The notes: generated from the letters alone by a model not told the origin. A DNA stretch of 64,000 nt from Paenibacillus sp. Marseille-Q4541 (GCF_018310695.1 NZ_JAGXCY010000005.1:1-64000), one strand, 5' to 3'; shown: positions 8,650 to 17,351, numbered from the stretch's first letter. Numbers and translations: made by a program.

Positions 8650-9069
8650 ATGGCTTTTTCCTATTCGATTCAGATCAATGACAAATTGGAAGATCATGAA
8701 GTTCCCGGACTAAGAGAAAGTGTGGGATGGGCAAGAAGGGATGAAGATTACCCGGCACTTATCGATCATTGTTTGCTGTGGGGGAGTGCACGGGACGAAT
8801 CTGGAAGGCTAGTTGCCTTTGGGTATATCACGGGGCCGGGTTTTGCATTTGAACATGGTTACATGGAGGATGTGATCGTGCATCCGGATGAGCAGGGAAA
8901 AGGATTAGGCAAATCTCTTGTACGCTCGTTACTGTGGGCAGCAGAGGGAAAGGGGCTTTCTATCGTAACGGTTAATTACAGTAAGCGGCATGAATCGTTC
9001 TATAAGGAAGCTGGATTCACACCATGTGGTGGGGCGGTTTGGAGAGCTGAAGAAGCTGAAAAGGAATGA
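8650..9069 (+). CDS. GNAT-family N-acetyltransferase
   Basis: 139 residues. The acetyl-CoA binding motif VIVHPDEQGKGLGKSLVRSLL (shortened here: HPDEQGKGLGKSL, about 77-89) is textbook GNAT, followed by the YKEAGFTPCG C-terminal strand. The substrate is unknown. The stop overlaps the start of the next gene (ATGA at 9066), so the two are translationally coupled. Confidence 0.85.
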   Translation: MAFSYSIQINDKLEDHEVPGLRESVGWARRDEDYPALIDHCLLWGSARDESGRLVAFGYITGPGFAFEHGYMEDVIVHPDEQGKGLGKSLVRSLLWAAEGKGLSIVTVNYSKRHESFYKEAGFTPCGGAVWRAEEAEKE

Positions 9070-9662
9070 AGATGACAGCGTCGCGACTAAAATTAGGTGC
9101 TGGCATCGTGCTCGTTCTGATGGGCATCTTCCTCCTAATGTCAGGAAACAAGGAGCAAGATTCGGAGATCCTAACTGCTACCCAACTAGAATCAAAAGAT
9201 AAGACTCAACTTTATTTGCTGGACGGTGCAGGGGAAAAGTGGAATGTTCAAGACTATACCATACTGATTGGTGAGGGTCAGATTATGAGGGGCAAAGCAG
9301 AACTCACGTTTAAAGGAGACCCGAGCGAGCTAGAGAAGACACGTCATTTCGAAGTCGTTTTTTACGAACAGACAGCGGATGGGGAGAAACAGGGTGTTTT
9401 TTCTACGGAGTATCATGTGATGAGCACAGCCCAAACTCCGCTGAATATTATTACTAACGTAAAAGAATTAGGCTTCTTTTCACAAGAATATTCCTACGAT
9501 GAGTTAAAAAAGGATGTAACCACATATGAGTCCACATTTGCTGAAGTTAAGTGGGATGATGAAACCGGAAAGGCACATGAGGAAGTGATTGAGCTTAATA
9601 TCCGCAAACAAGCGGAACTTGCTGACTACTCGGATGAAGACAAATCATCAATAGATAAGTAG
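9066..9662 (+). CDS. anchored extracytoplasmic protein, unknown
   Basis: The ATG overlaps the stop of the GNAT gene by four bases. The 198-residue product has one N-terminal hydrophobic segment (about 9-25, RLKLGAGIVLVLMGIFLL) and a soluble acidic domain rich in beta strands, probably exposed outside. The C-terminus is strongly charged (DYSDEDKSSIDK). It is followed eight bases later by another anchored protein of exactly the same length, so the two may work as a pair. No known domain recognised. Confidence 0.7.
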   Translation: MKMTASRLKLGAGIVLVLMGIFLLMSGNKEQDSEILTATQLESKDKTQLYLLDGAGEKWNVQDYTILIGEGQIMRGKAELTFKGDPSELEKTRHFEVVFYEQTADGEKQGVFSTEYHVMSTAQTPLNIITNVKELGFFSQEYSYDELKKDVTTYESTFAEVKWDDETGKAHEEVIELNIRKQAELADYSDEDKSSIDK

Positions 9663-9670
9663 GGGATTAC

Positions 9671-10267
9671 TTGAAGCAAAAAAATAGATTTCTTAAAGTA
9701 TTAACAGTTCTGGTGCTTTTTTGGCTGGCATTTTATTGCTATTATTCGTTCCAAGGCTATGTTTTGACGGAACAAAAAGCGCTAAACTCGTTACTGAGAG
9801 GTAAGGAAGCGCAGATTGTATATAAGAAAAAGGTGGATGAAGAACACACATTACTCATGCTGCAAGAGGGACAATATGAAGAGGCTATTCATATCTCGAC
9901 CCGCTTAGGAATGTGGTATCGTGTGGATGGAAGTATGTCTTTGAGTAAGAGGCCACCCGAAGATTCAATGGATTATACATGGTCTGCCAGTACCAATCCG
10001 AATGGAAATTATGATCTAATGGTAGCCGTAAAAATTATGGATCCTAAAATCACGAGAGTTGTAGTAAGTAATGATGGAACTTATGAATTTGGCATTGATC
10101 CTGAAGAAAATTTAGATGACATTATGTTTTTATCCTCGGTTCATATGGATCTTGAACTGGAGGACGGGTACGGAATAGCATATCGGGAAATTCCAATCAA
10201 TGAAAGTACAGCAATGGTCTTCCGTGGTCTTGATAAAGACGGAAATATGATCAGCAGGTTATGGTGA
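9671..10267 (+). CDS. anchored protein, unknown (198 aa)
   Basis: The TTG start at 9671 follows AGGGGA. One hydrophobic segment (about 10-25) precedes FQGYVLTEQKALNSLL and a soluble domain with repeated short beta-strand patterns. The arrangement is typical of small extracytoplasmic proteins that Paenibacillus carries in many copies. It is the last gene of the run starting at 8650. I do not recognise a family. Confidence 0.65.
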   Translation: MKQKNRFLKVLTVLVLFWLAFYCYYSFQGYVLTEQKALNSLLRGKEAQIVYKKKVDEEHTLLMLQEGQYEEAIHISTRLGMWYRVDGSMSLSKRPPEDSMDYTWSASTNPNGNYDLMVAVKIMDPKITRVVVSNDGTYEFGIDPEENLDDIMFLSSVHMDLELEDGYGIAYREIPINESTAMVFRGLDKDGNMISRLW

Positions 10268-10401
10268 GAAATGAAATTCATAAAGTTTTTTAACAGAATC
10301 TCTGTTGCTTAAGTGACGTTTCAATGGATGAAAGCTGAGACAAAAAGCGAGACAAAAAAGATGAAACGGAAATAATACCCGATTCACCTTGATCTATCAT
10401 T

Positions 10402-11658
10402 TTATTTAGATCTTATATTTTTCAGTACAATGTTGCTATGAGGGAGAGAAGGCATGTCGTTAAAGCTGTAACTGAAATCTTGCTCTGGGATGTCATAAGT
10501 TATCTTATTGGCAAGATAATCAAGGCTTTCCTTCATGATTTCAAGGGTAATAAATTCTCCTGCACAGCGATGTCCTGTGTCGTGATCACCGCCGCCTTGC
10601 GGAATGAAATTAAACGGCGTCCCTCTCCAGTCTTTGAAACGATCTGGCTTAAATTGTTCCGGCTGATCCCACAGGTCAGGATGGTGATTAGTACCATATA
10701 GATCAAGCAGAATAAGTTCACCTTTCTTGAACTCATAACCTTGCCATGTGAAAGTTTCCTTCACTCTGGCTCCGGTGAAAGGGAAGAAAGGATAGAAACG
10801 TCGTACTTCCTGGACAAAGTTCTGTAAATAGGATTCATCCCCAGCTGTGAGTTTCTCACGTTCTTCTGGCTGCTGGATTACCGCTAAGGCAGTAAAGGTG
10901 ATATAGATGGACACTGCCACAATTGGACGTATAATATTAATAATTTCGACTGCTGCTGTTTCGGCATCCAATAATTCGCCTTTTAAATCCCGATGCCAAG
11001 AGAAAGTATACAGTGTGGTATCTTCTGCCTGATTTATATTGCCCTGACGGACATCTTCCACGATGCTTGTCATCCATTTTTCTGCTTTGGAACGCGCTCT
11101 TTTGCCTTTCATATGAGCTACGCCAATGGCGGCAGTTGCTTCAATCATGGCAGCAAGCCATTCACTCTTTTCTTTCACTTCATCGATAGATAGGGGGACT
11201 CCTGCCCATTCACAGGCTACCCGGCACAGAATTTCCTGGGATTCCTCATAGATTTCTATTTCTTTTTTTGTTTCCCAGCGCCCCACAGCAAGGCCCCAAT
11301 GTTTGTTTGTGATCTCTCTCATTTTGCGGAGACCCTCACGAGACATAAGGGACATGAACATGGCTTTCCGGTGGTGATGTTCATCCCCATCCAGTGTTTG
11401 TACGCCATTTTCTCCAAACAACGTTTTTAACACACGTTTTGGAGCAGCACCATCTCTGATGAACTTTTCATTGTCATAAAAAAGCTGAGCCGCTTCTTCA
11501 CCGCGCATACAGATGGCTTTTTCTCCAAGGAGACGTGTTTCAAATAGATCGGATTGAAATCCGATCGTTCGGTTGGTGATGTATAAATAGCCTTCTTTTA
11601 ACACACTCAGGGTATTATCTAATCCTTCTTCTTTTGGAAACGGTTTTGTTTCTTTCAC
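10402..11658 (-). CDS. fatty-acid peroxygenase cytochrome P450 (CYP152)
   Basis: 418 residues. The start is taken at the GTG at 11658, ten bases after AGGAGGT; the frame runs on to a GTG at 11670 that touches the binding site and is less likely. The sequence follows B. subtilis P450-BSbeta (CypC/YbdT) closely: GLDNTLSVLKEGYLYITNR, FETRLLGEKAICMRGEEAA, AAPKRVLKTLFGENGVQTLDG. The Arg-Pro pair of the I-helix (NIIRPIVAVSIY, about 240) binds the fatty-acid carboxylate in this family. GHRCAGE provides the heme thiolate. These enzymes use hydrogen peroxide to hydroxylate or decarboxylate fatty acids and need no redox partner, which fits the lack of one here. An inverted repeat lies at 11699. Confidence 0.9.
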   Translation of the reverse strand: MKETKPFPKEEGLDNTLSVLKEGYLYITNRTIGFQSDLFETRLLGEKAICMRGEEAAQLFYDNEKFIRDGAAPKRVLKTLFGENGVQTLDGDEHHHRKAMFMSLMSREGLRKMREITNKHWGLAVGRWETKKEIEIYEESQEILCRVACEWAGVPLSIDEVKEKSEWLAAMIEATAAIGVAHMKGKRARSKAEKWMTSIVEDVRQGNINQAEDTTLYTFSWHRDLKGELLDAETAAVEIINIIRPIVAVSIYITFTALAVIQQPEEREKLTAGDESYLQNFVQEVRRFYPFFPFTGARVKETFTWQGYEFKKGELILLDLYGTNHHPDLWDQPEQFKPDRFKDWRGTPFNFIPQGGGDHDTGHRCAGEFITLEIMKESLDYLANKITYDIPEQDFSYSFNDMPSLPHSNIVLKNIRSK

Positions 11659-11698
11659 TTCAAGTGACACCTCCTGAAATCTCGCCCTATGTAAATTA

Positions 11699-11716
11699 GT
11701 ATTATCTAATTAATAC
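11699..11716. promoter_or_regulatory. inverted repeat upstream of P450
   Basis: GTATTA (11699-11704) and TAATAC (11711-11716) form a perfect inverted repeat with a six-base AT-rich centre, 40-60 bases upstream of the P450 start. Its position suits an operator for a dimeric repressor, but no regulator gene sits next to it. Confidence 0.35.
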
Positions 11717-11818
11717 CCTGATAAGTTTTTTTATAACAGGAAGGAAGAAAAAGGGAGGTGCCAATTTCGTATTTCAATTCATTACCAAAATTTTTATTAC
11801 TAAATGTAATCCATTTAT

Positions 11819-12604
11819 TTATGTAATCGTTTCACTGCTGACCGCCACTGTCCCTGCGGGTATCATATATGCGCGGTAGCTGCCATCCTCCATAATTTCA
11901 AGCGCATTTAATTGTTTTCCATAAGCACATGCCCCATCAATTCCGATCTTATCATCCTGAAACCAGATGTCTGCTCGCTCGTGTAAATGAAGGGTAGGGG
12001 TATGTCCGAAGACAACCATTTTGTCCAAATGGGTAGCTTGGTCATGAAACATTTCCCTTATCCAAATGAAATCATCTTCTGGTTGATCCTTAAAATCAGT
12101 ATAGAAGGGATTAATACCGGCATGTACAAAGAGATGAGTGTCCGTTTCATAATAGTAAGGCAAAGAAGTAAGGAATTCGAGATGATGGGAAAAGTGTGTT
12201 TTAATATAAGCTTTTGCTTCTTCGTATGTTGCTTGATCTAGCTGTTCGGGAGATAAGGATATTTCGCAATAACTTTCTAGCGTCTGACGAGCACCATTCC
12301 TGATCCATCTTGCGTCTTCATTCTTTAGGATGGCGTCCAAAAATAACTGATCATGGTTGCCTCTAATAACAACGATTCCATGTTCGCGCTGCAGCTGCAT
12401 AATTTGATCGACTACCTCTTTACTGCGGGGTCCGCGATCAACGTAATCACCTAGAAGGATAAGCTGATCCTGCTCGGGTTGATATTTTACTTTGCGGAGT
12501 AAGGCGTTAAACTCGTCATAACACCCATGTAAATCACTGATAACAATTGTTCTGATACCGAGCACTCCTTTCAAGGGTATAGATGAACAATGAGTCGAAT
12601 TCAT
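11819..12604 (-). CDS. Ser/Thr-phosphatase-type metallophosphoesterase
   Basis: The PPP-family signature is complete: VISDLHGCYDEF (metal ligands D and H), ILLGDYVDRGPRS, VVIRGNHDQLF, LFVHAGINP and VVFGHTPT. Family members dephosphorylate proteins or hydrolyse diadenosine tetraphosphate; the substrate here is undetermined. The start is uncertain. The only in-frame ATG (12604) has no binding site. A good AAAGGAG lies inside the frame, eight bases before ATCAGAACAATTGTT (ATC at 12556), where homologues begin with M-R-T-I. Either the ATG at 12604, a TTG or GTG between them, or a near-cognate ATC start is used. Confidence 0.85.
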   Translation of the reverse strand: MNSTHCSSIPLKGVLGIRTIVISDLHGCYDEFNALLRKVKYQPEQDQLILLGDYVDRGPRSKEVVDQIMQLQREHGIVVIRGNHDQLFLDAILKNEDARWIRNGARQTLESYCEISLSPEQLDQATYEEAKAYIKTHFSHHLEFLTSLPYYYETDTHLFVHAGINPFYTDFKDQPEDDFIWIREMFHDQATHLDKMVVFGHTPTLHLHERADIWFQDDKIGIDGACAYGKQLNALEIMEDGSYRAYMIPAGTVAVSSETIT

Positions 12605-12705
12605 TATTATAAATTATATCTGAATCGAATGGATTTTGGGATCTTTTATGAAAATATGCGCAAATCTGATAGATACACGTTAAGAGATGAGTCAGGGGGA
12701 TTACT

Positions 12706-13308
12706 GTGGGTTCACGAATGATGCATTATTGTATTTCTAGTCTAATTAGCAGGCATTTAAAAGTAGCAGAGAATGAATTTCTACTAGGTGGTATAGCACC
12801 TGACGTTCACAAAAATATGAATGAGCCGAAAAAATCCTCTCATTTTATTCGTGAGAATGAAGCTGGCATTTCTTTTGTAGACGATCAGGCTTTCTACCAC
12901 AAATATTTGACGCACCAATATACTGATTTTCATTTGGGTTATTATTGTCATTTAATTTCGGATGAAATCTGGTTGCAAGAAGTTTATATGAAAAAAATAA
13001 AGTGGCTGCCGCCAGAAAAAAAGAAAGAAGCTCAGCACCAATCCTATCGTGATTTCTTACGTTTAAATGGGAAAATAGCTGATTATTATGATCTCCAGCC
13101 AAGAGAATTTCAGATTGAACCGGTGCATGTGGATGAAATCGACTACCGCTACTTACCAGAATTGATTCGTGATTTACATCGTGATTTTGAAAAAATGGAT
13201 GAAACGAAGGGGGAGGCACTTGAACTGCTGGATTTTGATGAAGTGGTAGCAATTCTGAATGATTCGGTACAGGCATGTTTGCATGAGGTGAGAGGTTTTT
13301 TTGAGTGA
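12706..13308 (+). CDS. zinc-dependent phospholipase C family protein
   Basis: 200 residues from the GTG at 12706, with AGGGGGA five bases upstream. The N-terminal MGSRMMHYCIS...FLLGGIAPDVHKNM and the central GYYCHLISDEIWL match the Zn_dep_PLPC family, in which histidines and aspartates bind metal. There is no signal peptide, so this is a cytoplasmic hydrolase-like member rather than a secreted phospholipase. Substrate unknown. It is divergent from the phosphoesterase, with about 100 bases between them for both promoters. Confidence 0.75.
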   Translation: MGSRMMHYCISSLISRHLKVAENEFLLGGIAPDVHKNMNEPKKSSHFIRENEAGISFVDDQAFYHKYLTHQYTDFHLGYYCHLISDEIWLQEVYMKKIKWLPPEKKKEAQHQSYRDFLRLNGKIADYYDLQPREFQIEPVHVDEIDYRYLPELIRDLHRDFEKMDETKGEALELLDFDEVVAILNDSVQACLHEVRGFFE

Positions 13309-13417
13309 AGGGTAAGATGGTCCATGCTGTATTTGTCCAATCTACCAATCTATCGTTTATAAATCCCTTGATACGTTTAATTATCTAGCAACAACAACAA
13401 TAAGGGAGAGACAGATC

Positions 13418-13549
13418 ATGGCAGAGAACAGAGATCATCTAAAAAAGCGTAAAAGTAAAATAACTTACGGCGTAATCGTAGGAGTAATCCTTATTGTAGC
13501 ATTCTTTTTATATTACTTTGCTAACTTAACAGCAGTAAATGGTGGCTAG
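13418..13549 (+). CDS. 43-residue membrane protein
   Basis: An ATG eight bases after AAGGGAGAG opens 43 codons to a TAG. The product has a highly charged N-terminus (AENRDHLKKRKSK) and one helix (about 17-36), ending NLTAVNGG. A good binding site, sensible topology and an own terminator (13594) support a real small protein. Function unknown. Confidence 0.65.
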   Translation: MAENRDHLKKRKSKITYGVIVGVILIVAFFLYYFANLTAVNGG

Positions 13550-13593
13550 CTAATAAGTTTGATGATATCGAAAATGCTACATATAGTTTTAAC

Positions 13594-13622
13594 AACCCTC
13601 GCATGATGCGTGGGTTTTTTTG
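13594..13622 (+). terminator. rho-independent terminator
   Basis: AACCCTCGCA pairs with TGCGTGGGTT (one mismatch) around a short loop, then a T run. It follows the 43-residue protein. Confidence 0.75.
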
Positions 13623-13699
13623 TGTTTTTTTAAGAGATCAATAATAAAATATAGATATCCCAGAAATTAGAGGTTAGACTAATGAAAAGGAGGCGGAAA

Positions 13700-13891
13700 A
13701 TGAACCTAGCCCATCGAATTACCTTTGCTAGAATTGCACAGATTCCCTTATTCAGTTCGTATGTGGAGCTGAATGTTTCAGCTGGGAGACTGCAGGAAAC
13801 TTGGACTTCTATGAGCTATGTTCTGACCGTGTATGTGTTTCTACTTGCTGCTTGGAACGGATACGCTCGTGACCATGTTCTCTGGTTGTAA
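13700..13891 (+). pseudogene. fragment of a PgsA-like phosphatidyltransferase
   Basis: After AGGAGG the ATG at 13700 begins MNLAHRITFARIAQIPLF, the characteristic N-terminus of CDP-alcohol phosphatidyltransferases such as PgsA (usually about 180-200 residues). The frame then gives YVLTVYVFLLAAWNGYARDH, reminiscent of the second helix leading into the DGxxAR active site but without the metal-binding aspartates, and stops after 63 codons. It looks like a shrunken, inactive relic. The similarity after residue 20 is my weakest inference. Confidence 0.45.
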
Positions 13892-13968
13892 CTACATTAT
13901 CCGTAACCTTACCTATATTAAATAATGAGATGACTTACTGTGATGGAGGAATCATAGGTGATGAAATC

Positions 13969-14310
13969 GTGATAAGAAGTAAAGACATCGCGGAACATTA
14001 TATCTGGGGAGAAGGCTGTGATGGTTGGAAGCTAGTCAATGATCCGGATATAAGCATCATTCATGAAAAGATGCCTGCGGGGACATGTGAAACAAGACAT
14101 TACCACGAGACCGCAAGACAATTTTTCTTCATTCTGTCTGGTACAGTAGAACTGGAAATAGACGGAGTTACCAGCTCCATTTCGCAACAGGAAGGGATGG
14201 AAGTTCACGCAGGAACGCCGCATCAAATATTTAATCGTTCCCATGAAGAGGCAGAGTTCCTAGTCATTTCTTCACCAAGATCAGCCGGTGATCGGATCGA
14301 GCTTCCATAA
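13969..14310 (+). CDS. cupin-domain protein
   Basis: 113 residues from the GTG at 13969, preceded by AGGTGATG; an upstream ATG at 13930 has no binding site. The first cupin motif is visible as GTCETRHYHETARQFFFILSG (metal-binding His-His-Glu pattern), and the second as VHAGTPHQIFN. The start SKDIAEHYIWGEGCDGWKLV is typical of a small single-domain cupin clade. Such proteins bind a metal and a small molecule; the activity here is unknown. A bidirectional terminator follows. Confidence 0.8.
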   Translation: MIRSKDIAEHYIWGEGCDGWKLVNDPDISIIHEKMPAGTCETRHYHETARQFFFILSGTVELEIDGVTSSISQQEGMEVHAGTPHQIFNRSHEEAEFLVISSPRSAGDRIELP

Positions 14311-14335
14311 GATGATTGTACCTTGTAGTCAAACA

Positions 14336-14362
14336 AAAAAAGGGAGCTGTCACTCCCTTTTT
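14336..14362. terminator. bidirectional terminator
   Basis: AAAAAGGGAG (14336-14346 region) and CTCCCTTTTT (14353-14362) form a hairpin with A and T runs on both sides. It serves the cupin gene and the convergent RtcB remnant, whose stop codon lies at its edge. Confidence 0.8.
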
Positions 14363-15113
14363 AATTACTTGCTTTGAAATTATATAGAGGTTTAATAATC
14401 TCTACAATGTCTAGTGCGTCCTTCGTATTCTCCAAAATCTCTTCTATTGGCTTATATGCCATGGGTGCTTCATCGAGCGTCTTCGTACTCACGGAAGAGG
14501 TCCACACATCTTGCATCGTGTCTTTGAAATCATTCATGTGGATCACGTCTTTAGCACGGGAGCGGCTCATTAATCTTCCAGCTCCATGGGGAGCGGAATA
14601 GTTCCAGTCTGGATTCCCTTTTCCGATGGCTATGATAGATCCGTCCCGCATATTGATTGGGATAATAACTTTCTCGCCTTTTTTCGCCGAGATCGCACCC
14701 TTACGAATCATCTTATCTTCGGGATGAATATAGTTGTGAATCGTAGTGAATTTGTCTAGGTTCCTGTAGTCGAGTTGCAAAAATTCAGCAATTGCTTTGG
14801 ACATGCCTTGGCGATTCAGTAAAGCAAACTCTTGAGCAGCATACATATCCTCCAGATATTCATCTGCCCCTGCTCCTTCAAGGAACATAAGCGGTTTCGG
14901 TACTCTGTATAATTCGATCTCATCATCATACTTTTGAATAACAGATGGAATACGGTCTATCTCCTCCGACTCACGCAACAGGCGAATTTCTTCTTCACGT
15001 TGCTGCGCAAAATCCTGTAACCGACCCGAGCAATAACGTTCTGCCTTCTTCTGATGGTGAGTTGCTACCTGAAGTCCCAAATTGTGGATTCCAGAGTGAA
15101 TAACTACATAAAA
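14361..15113 (-). pseudogene. RtcB RNA ligase, N-terminal half deleted
   Basis: The frame carries the C-terminal two thirds of an RtcB-family 3'-phosphate RNA ligase: VVIHSGIHNLGLQVATHHQ (the HSGxxxLG metal site), TTIHNYIHPEDKMIRKGAISA, IPINMRDGSIIAIGKGN and APHGAGRLMSRSRA, which includes the histidine that is guanylylated. Reading backwards, the frame closes with a TAA at 15114 and no plausible start, and the first 120-140 residues (including the catalytic cysteine and first metal ligands) are absent. A TTG at 15080 gives a 239-residue product if translated. It is almost certainly inactive. Upstream is an unrelated pentapeptide gene, so a deletion joined the two. Confidence 0.75.
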
Positions 15114-15210
15114 TTACTCCTTACGATCACCGTTATTAATTTTAGTGAAAGTGTATCGTCCAGGTATTTCCTTGTTAAAGCTAATATTTGTTTTAAAACA
15201 TTCTATCTTG

Positions 15211-15870
15211 TTATTCTTTGATGACGAGTCCGAAAATTTTGGTGAATAAAATGGCTTGTGCAGGAGAAATAATGCATCCCTGAAGATCCTCAAGTGTGAC
15301 GCCCAGATTGAAAAATTCGGTGTTACTGAGATCAATGCCTTTGAGACTTGTTCCAGAGAACTGTGCCTCGTTCAGCATACAGCGGCTAAATTCAACCTTC
15401 GTAAATTCCGAATGATAAAAGTCCGATTTTAGCAAAGAGTTGTCTTGGAAAGAAACCAGTTTCATGTTACTGAATCGGAAGGTAGCATAATCCCCGGCGC
15501 AATCTGTAAATACAATATTTCGAAGTGTGGTAGCTGTCAGGTCCATACCGATAATTTTGCAATGCTCAAATCTTACCCGATGAAGGACAGACTCGCTAAA
15601 ATCAACGTTAGATAAATCACAATGGGAGAACACGACATCGGTTAGCTCTGCATGCGGAAAGGATACATGGCTAAAGGTTACGTGGTGGAATTGCATTTGA
15701 TCGAAAAGTACTTTGTCCGCCGTAACGTAAGACAGCTCTTGTTCCTCGCATACTGACTGTGCTAATTCTGATCGGTCGTCGATCGTCGTTTGGGTTAGGT
15801 CTAGAGTTTCAAGGTGTTTAGGCAGCTTGGGACGTATGATTTTGAGAGGTGCAGTTTCTGTGTTAGACAT
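15211..15870 (-). CDS. pentapeptide-repeat protein
   Basis: 219 residues with a long run of A(D/N)LxF-type pentapeptides from about residue 60 to 190 (VSFPHAELTDVVFSHCDLSN and onward), forming a right-handed quadrilateral beta helix. It ends with a C-terminal helix, FTKIFGLVIKE. Related proteins (McbG, Qnr) protect DNA gyrase, but most pentapeptide proteins have no known role and no resistance function can be claimed. An AGGAGG-like site precedes the ATG at 15870. Confidence 0.8.
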   Translation of the reverse strand: MSNTETAPLKIIRPKLPKHLETLDLTQTTIDDRSELAQSVCEEQELSYVTADKVLFDQMQFHHVTFSHVSFPHAELTDVVFSHCDLSNVDFSESVLHRVRFEHCKIIGMDLTATTLRNIVFTDCAGDYATFRFSNMKLVSFQDNSLLKSDFYHSEFTKVEFSRCMLNEAQFSGTSLKGIDLSNTEFFNLGVTLEDLQGCIISPAQAILFTKIFGLVIKE

Positions 15871-16196
15871 GGAATGCCTCCTATGAATAGATGGTATATG
15901 TAAATAAATGATCTGTCATAAACAATGAGTGTGTCTTCATTGTATTGTAACAAAGAGCGCTGATCAACGAGGAAGGATGTCGTAAAATGAAATGGAGACC
16001 CGTCGTGAGAAGCAGGCGGACAGTATTTTTTAACCCCGGACTTGGTTTCTTAAATATAGTGAATGATGGCCTATTCGTGAAACCTGATTGGTCTTGTTAT
16101 AATAGGGGTAACGGAGCATATTAGCGAATGGTGACGAAGAACATAAAACCGTGTATGTGATTTGCATATATATTATAAATAGGGAGTGCTTGTGCA
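15871..16196. promoter_or_regulatory. intergenic region with extended -10 promoter
   Basis: This 326-base gap separates divergent genes. At 16095-16103 lies TGTTATAAT, an extended -10 element pointing rightward, about 94 bases before the next gene. A 45-codon frame (15987-16124) after GAGGAAGGA is open but has no protein-like features, and I do not call it. No terminator or repeat seen. Confidence 0.4.
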
Positions 16197-16745
16197 ATGA
16201 GACAACAATTTCTGATGAGTTCTTGGAAGACTGCTTCCAAGTTGATATCGTCCTATTTCAAGAAAAACTGGTCCATTCACGACTATCCTACTGAATGTAG
16301 ACAGCTATCAGGTCAGGGTTTGCCTGGTGCGGGGGAGGAGCCGTTTACATGGGAAGCCCGGATTATTAACTGGTACTGGATGAGTGGAAAAGGTCATACC
16401 AAACAAGAAGCTTATGCAGCTTTACAGAATAGTTTTGAAGCCTATCAGGCAGAAGGAAATGAATTGCCAAGACCAGGCAGTAAATCTGGCATCGTATTTA
16501 CCCGTGTCGATCAGATTAACTATCTGGAGCCCGAAGGGATTATTCTTTTCAAAGAAATATTTGGGATGGATTATTATGGTATGTTTGTATCAGATGAATC
16601 TACGTTGTATGACTTTTGTGATTCAAAAGAGAAGATACAGCGGCAAATCGCCAAAATTCAGGAGAAGTATGGAATTCGGATTGAGGATATTACAGGTCTC
16701 CGGATTGTCGGTATTCTGGAACGCATGAGGGAAGCGGGAGTATGA
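16197..16745 (+). CDS. conserved-looking protein with HicB-like stretch
   Basis: 182 residues, no signal or membrane segment. The middle, GKGHTKQEAYAALQNSFEAY followed by NELPRPG, resembles the GDTxEEALxNAxEAL...G helix of HicB-type domains, but there is no HicA toxin next to it and no DNA-binding tail. The second half (FTRVDQINYLEPEGIILFKE and an acidic DESTLYDFCD) is unrecognised. It may be a metabolic or stress protein that reuses the HicB-like fold. It is followed 56 bases later by a NUDIX gene. Confidence 0.6.
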   Translation: MRQQFLMSSWKTASKLISSYFKKNWSIHDYPTECRQLSGQGLPGAGEEPFTWEARIINWYWMSGKGHTKQEAYAALQNSFEAYQAEGNELPRPGSKSGIVFTRVDQINYLEPEGIILFKEIFGMDYYGMFVSDESTLYDFCDSKEKIQRQIAKIQEKYGIRIEDITGLRIVGILERMREAGV

Positions 16746-16801
16746 TCATTTAATTAATTTCCTTAGGGAAATATCTTCTGGTTTGGAAGGAGAGATTTCT
16801 T

Positions 16802-17284
16802 TTGCAGATGCCAACACACATCGTTGCCGCAGGCGGTATCGTTGAAGATGGGATGGGTCAGATCTTGCTGGTAAAGACACACCATGGTGGCTGGGTTTTT
16901 CCTGGAGGACAAGTAGAGGTCGGCGAGAACGTGATGGATGGTCTGATTCGGGAAGTAGAGGAAGAGAGTGGAGTCCACATTGAGGTCCTGCATCTGATCG
17001 GAGTCTATTCTAACACAGGGGTGCATATGTGGCATGATGGTCAAACCGAGGTGCCAACAAAGGTGATGCTTGATTTTATATGTAGAAGCGTCGGTGGAGA
17101 ACTACGTATTTCCGATGAAACTTCCGAGGTTCTATGGGTGCAGAAGGACAAGGTTCTAGATTATATTACATCGGGTGCCATACGTGCTCGGTATGAGGTA
17201 TACCTTGAATATCAAGGGGCGGTAAGGTATATGGAATATGTAACAAAACCAGCATTTGTAATGAAGGAAAGCCGAGATATTTAG
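16802..17284 (+). CDS. NUDIX hydrolase
   Basis: 160 residues. The Nudix box GGQVEVGENVMDGLIREVEE (about 37-56, continuing ESGV) is intact, with the REVEEE metal-binding glutamates. The TTG at 16802 is seven bases from AAGGAGAG and is preferred over the ATG at 16808. The family hydrolyses nucleoside diphosphates linked to another moiety. The substrate is not predictable from this sequence. Confidence 0.85.
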   Translation: MQMPTHIVAAGGIVEDGMGQILLVKTHHGGWVFPGGQVEVGENVMDGLIREVEEESGVHIEVLHLIGVYSNTGVHMWHDGQTEVPTKVMLDFICRSVGGELRISDETSEVLWVQKDKVLDYITSGAIRARYEVYLEYQGAVRYMEYVTKPAFVMKESRDI

Positions 17285-17351
17285 GTTATTTTCGCTGGTA
17301 AATTGCTATTACAATACACCATTATAAGGAGATGGCATCTCAAAAGTGTAA

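Noticed and set aside
12845..13348. 167-codon minus-strand frame opposite the zinc-dependent PLC-family gene
   Set aside because: The plus frame has the family motifs and a good start; the antisense frame has neither.
15211..15870. Quinolone-protection (Qnr-like) role for the pentapeptide protein
   Set aside because: Repeat fold alone is not specific; key loops cannot be judged from sequence by eye.
15987..16124. 45-codon open frame after a GAGGAAGGA site
   Set aside because: No protein-like pattern, and it overlaps an extended -10 promoter; more likely a chance frame.
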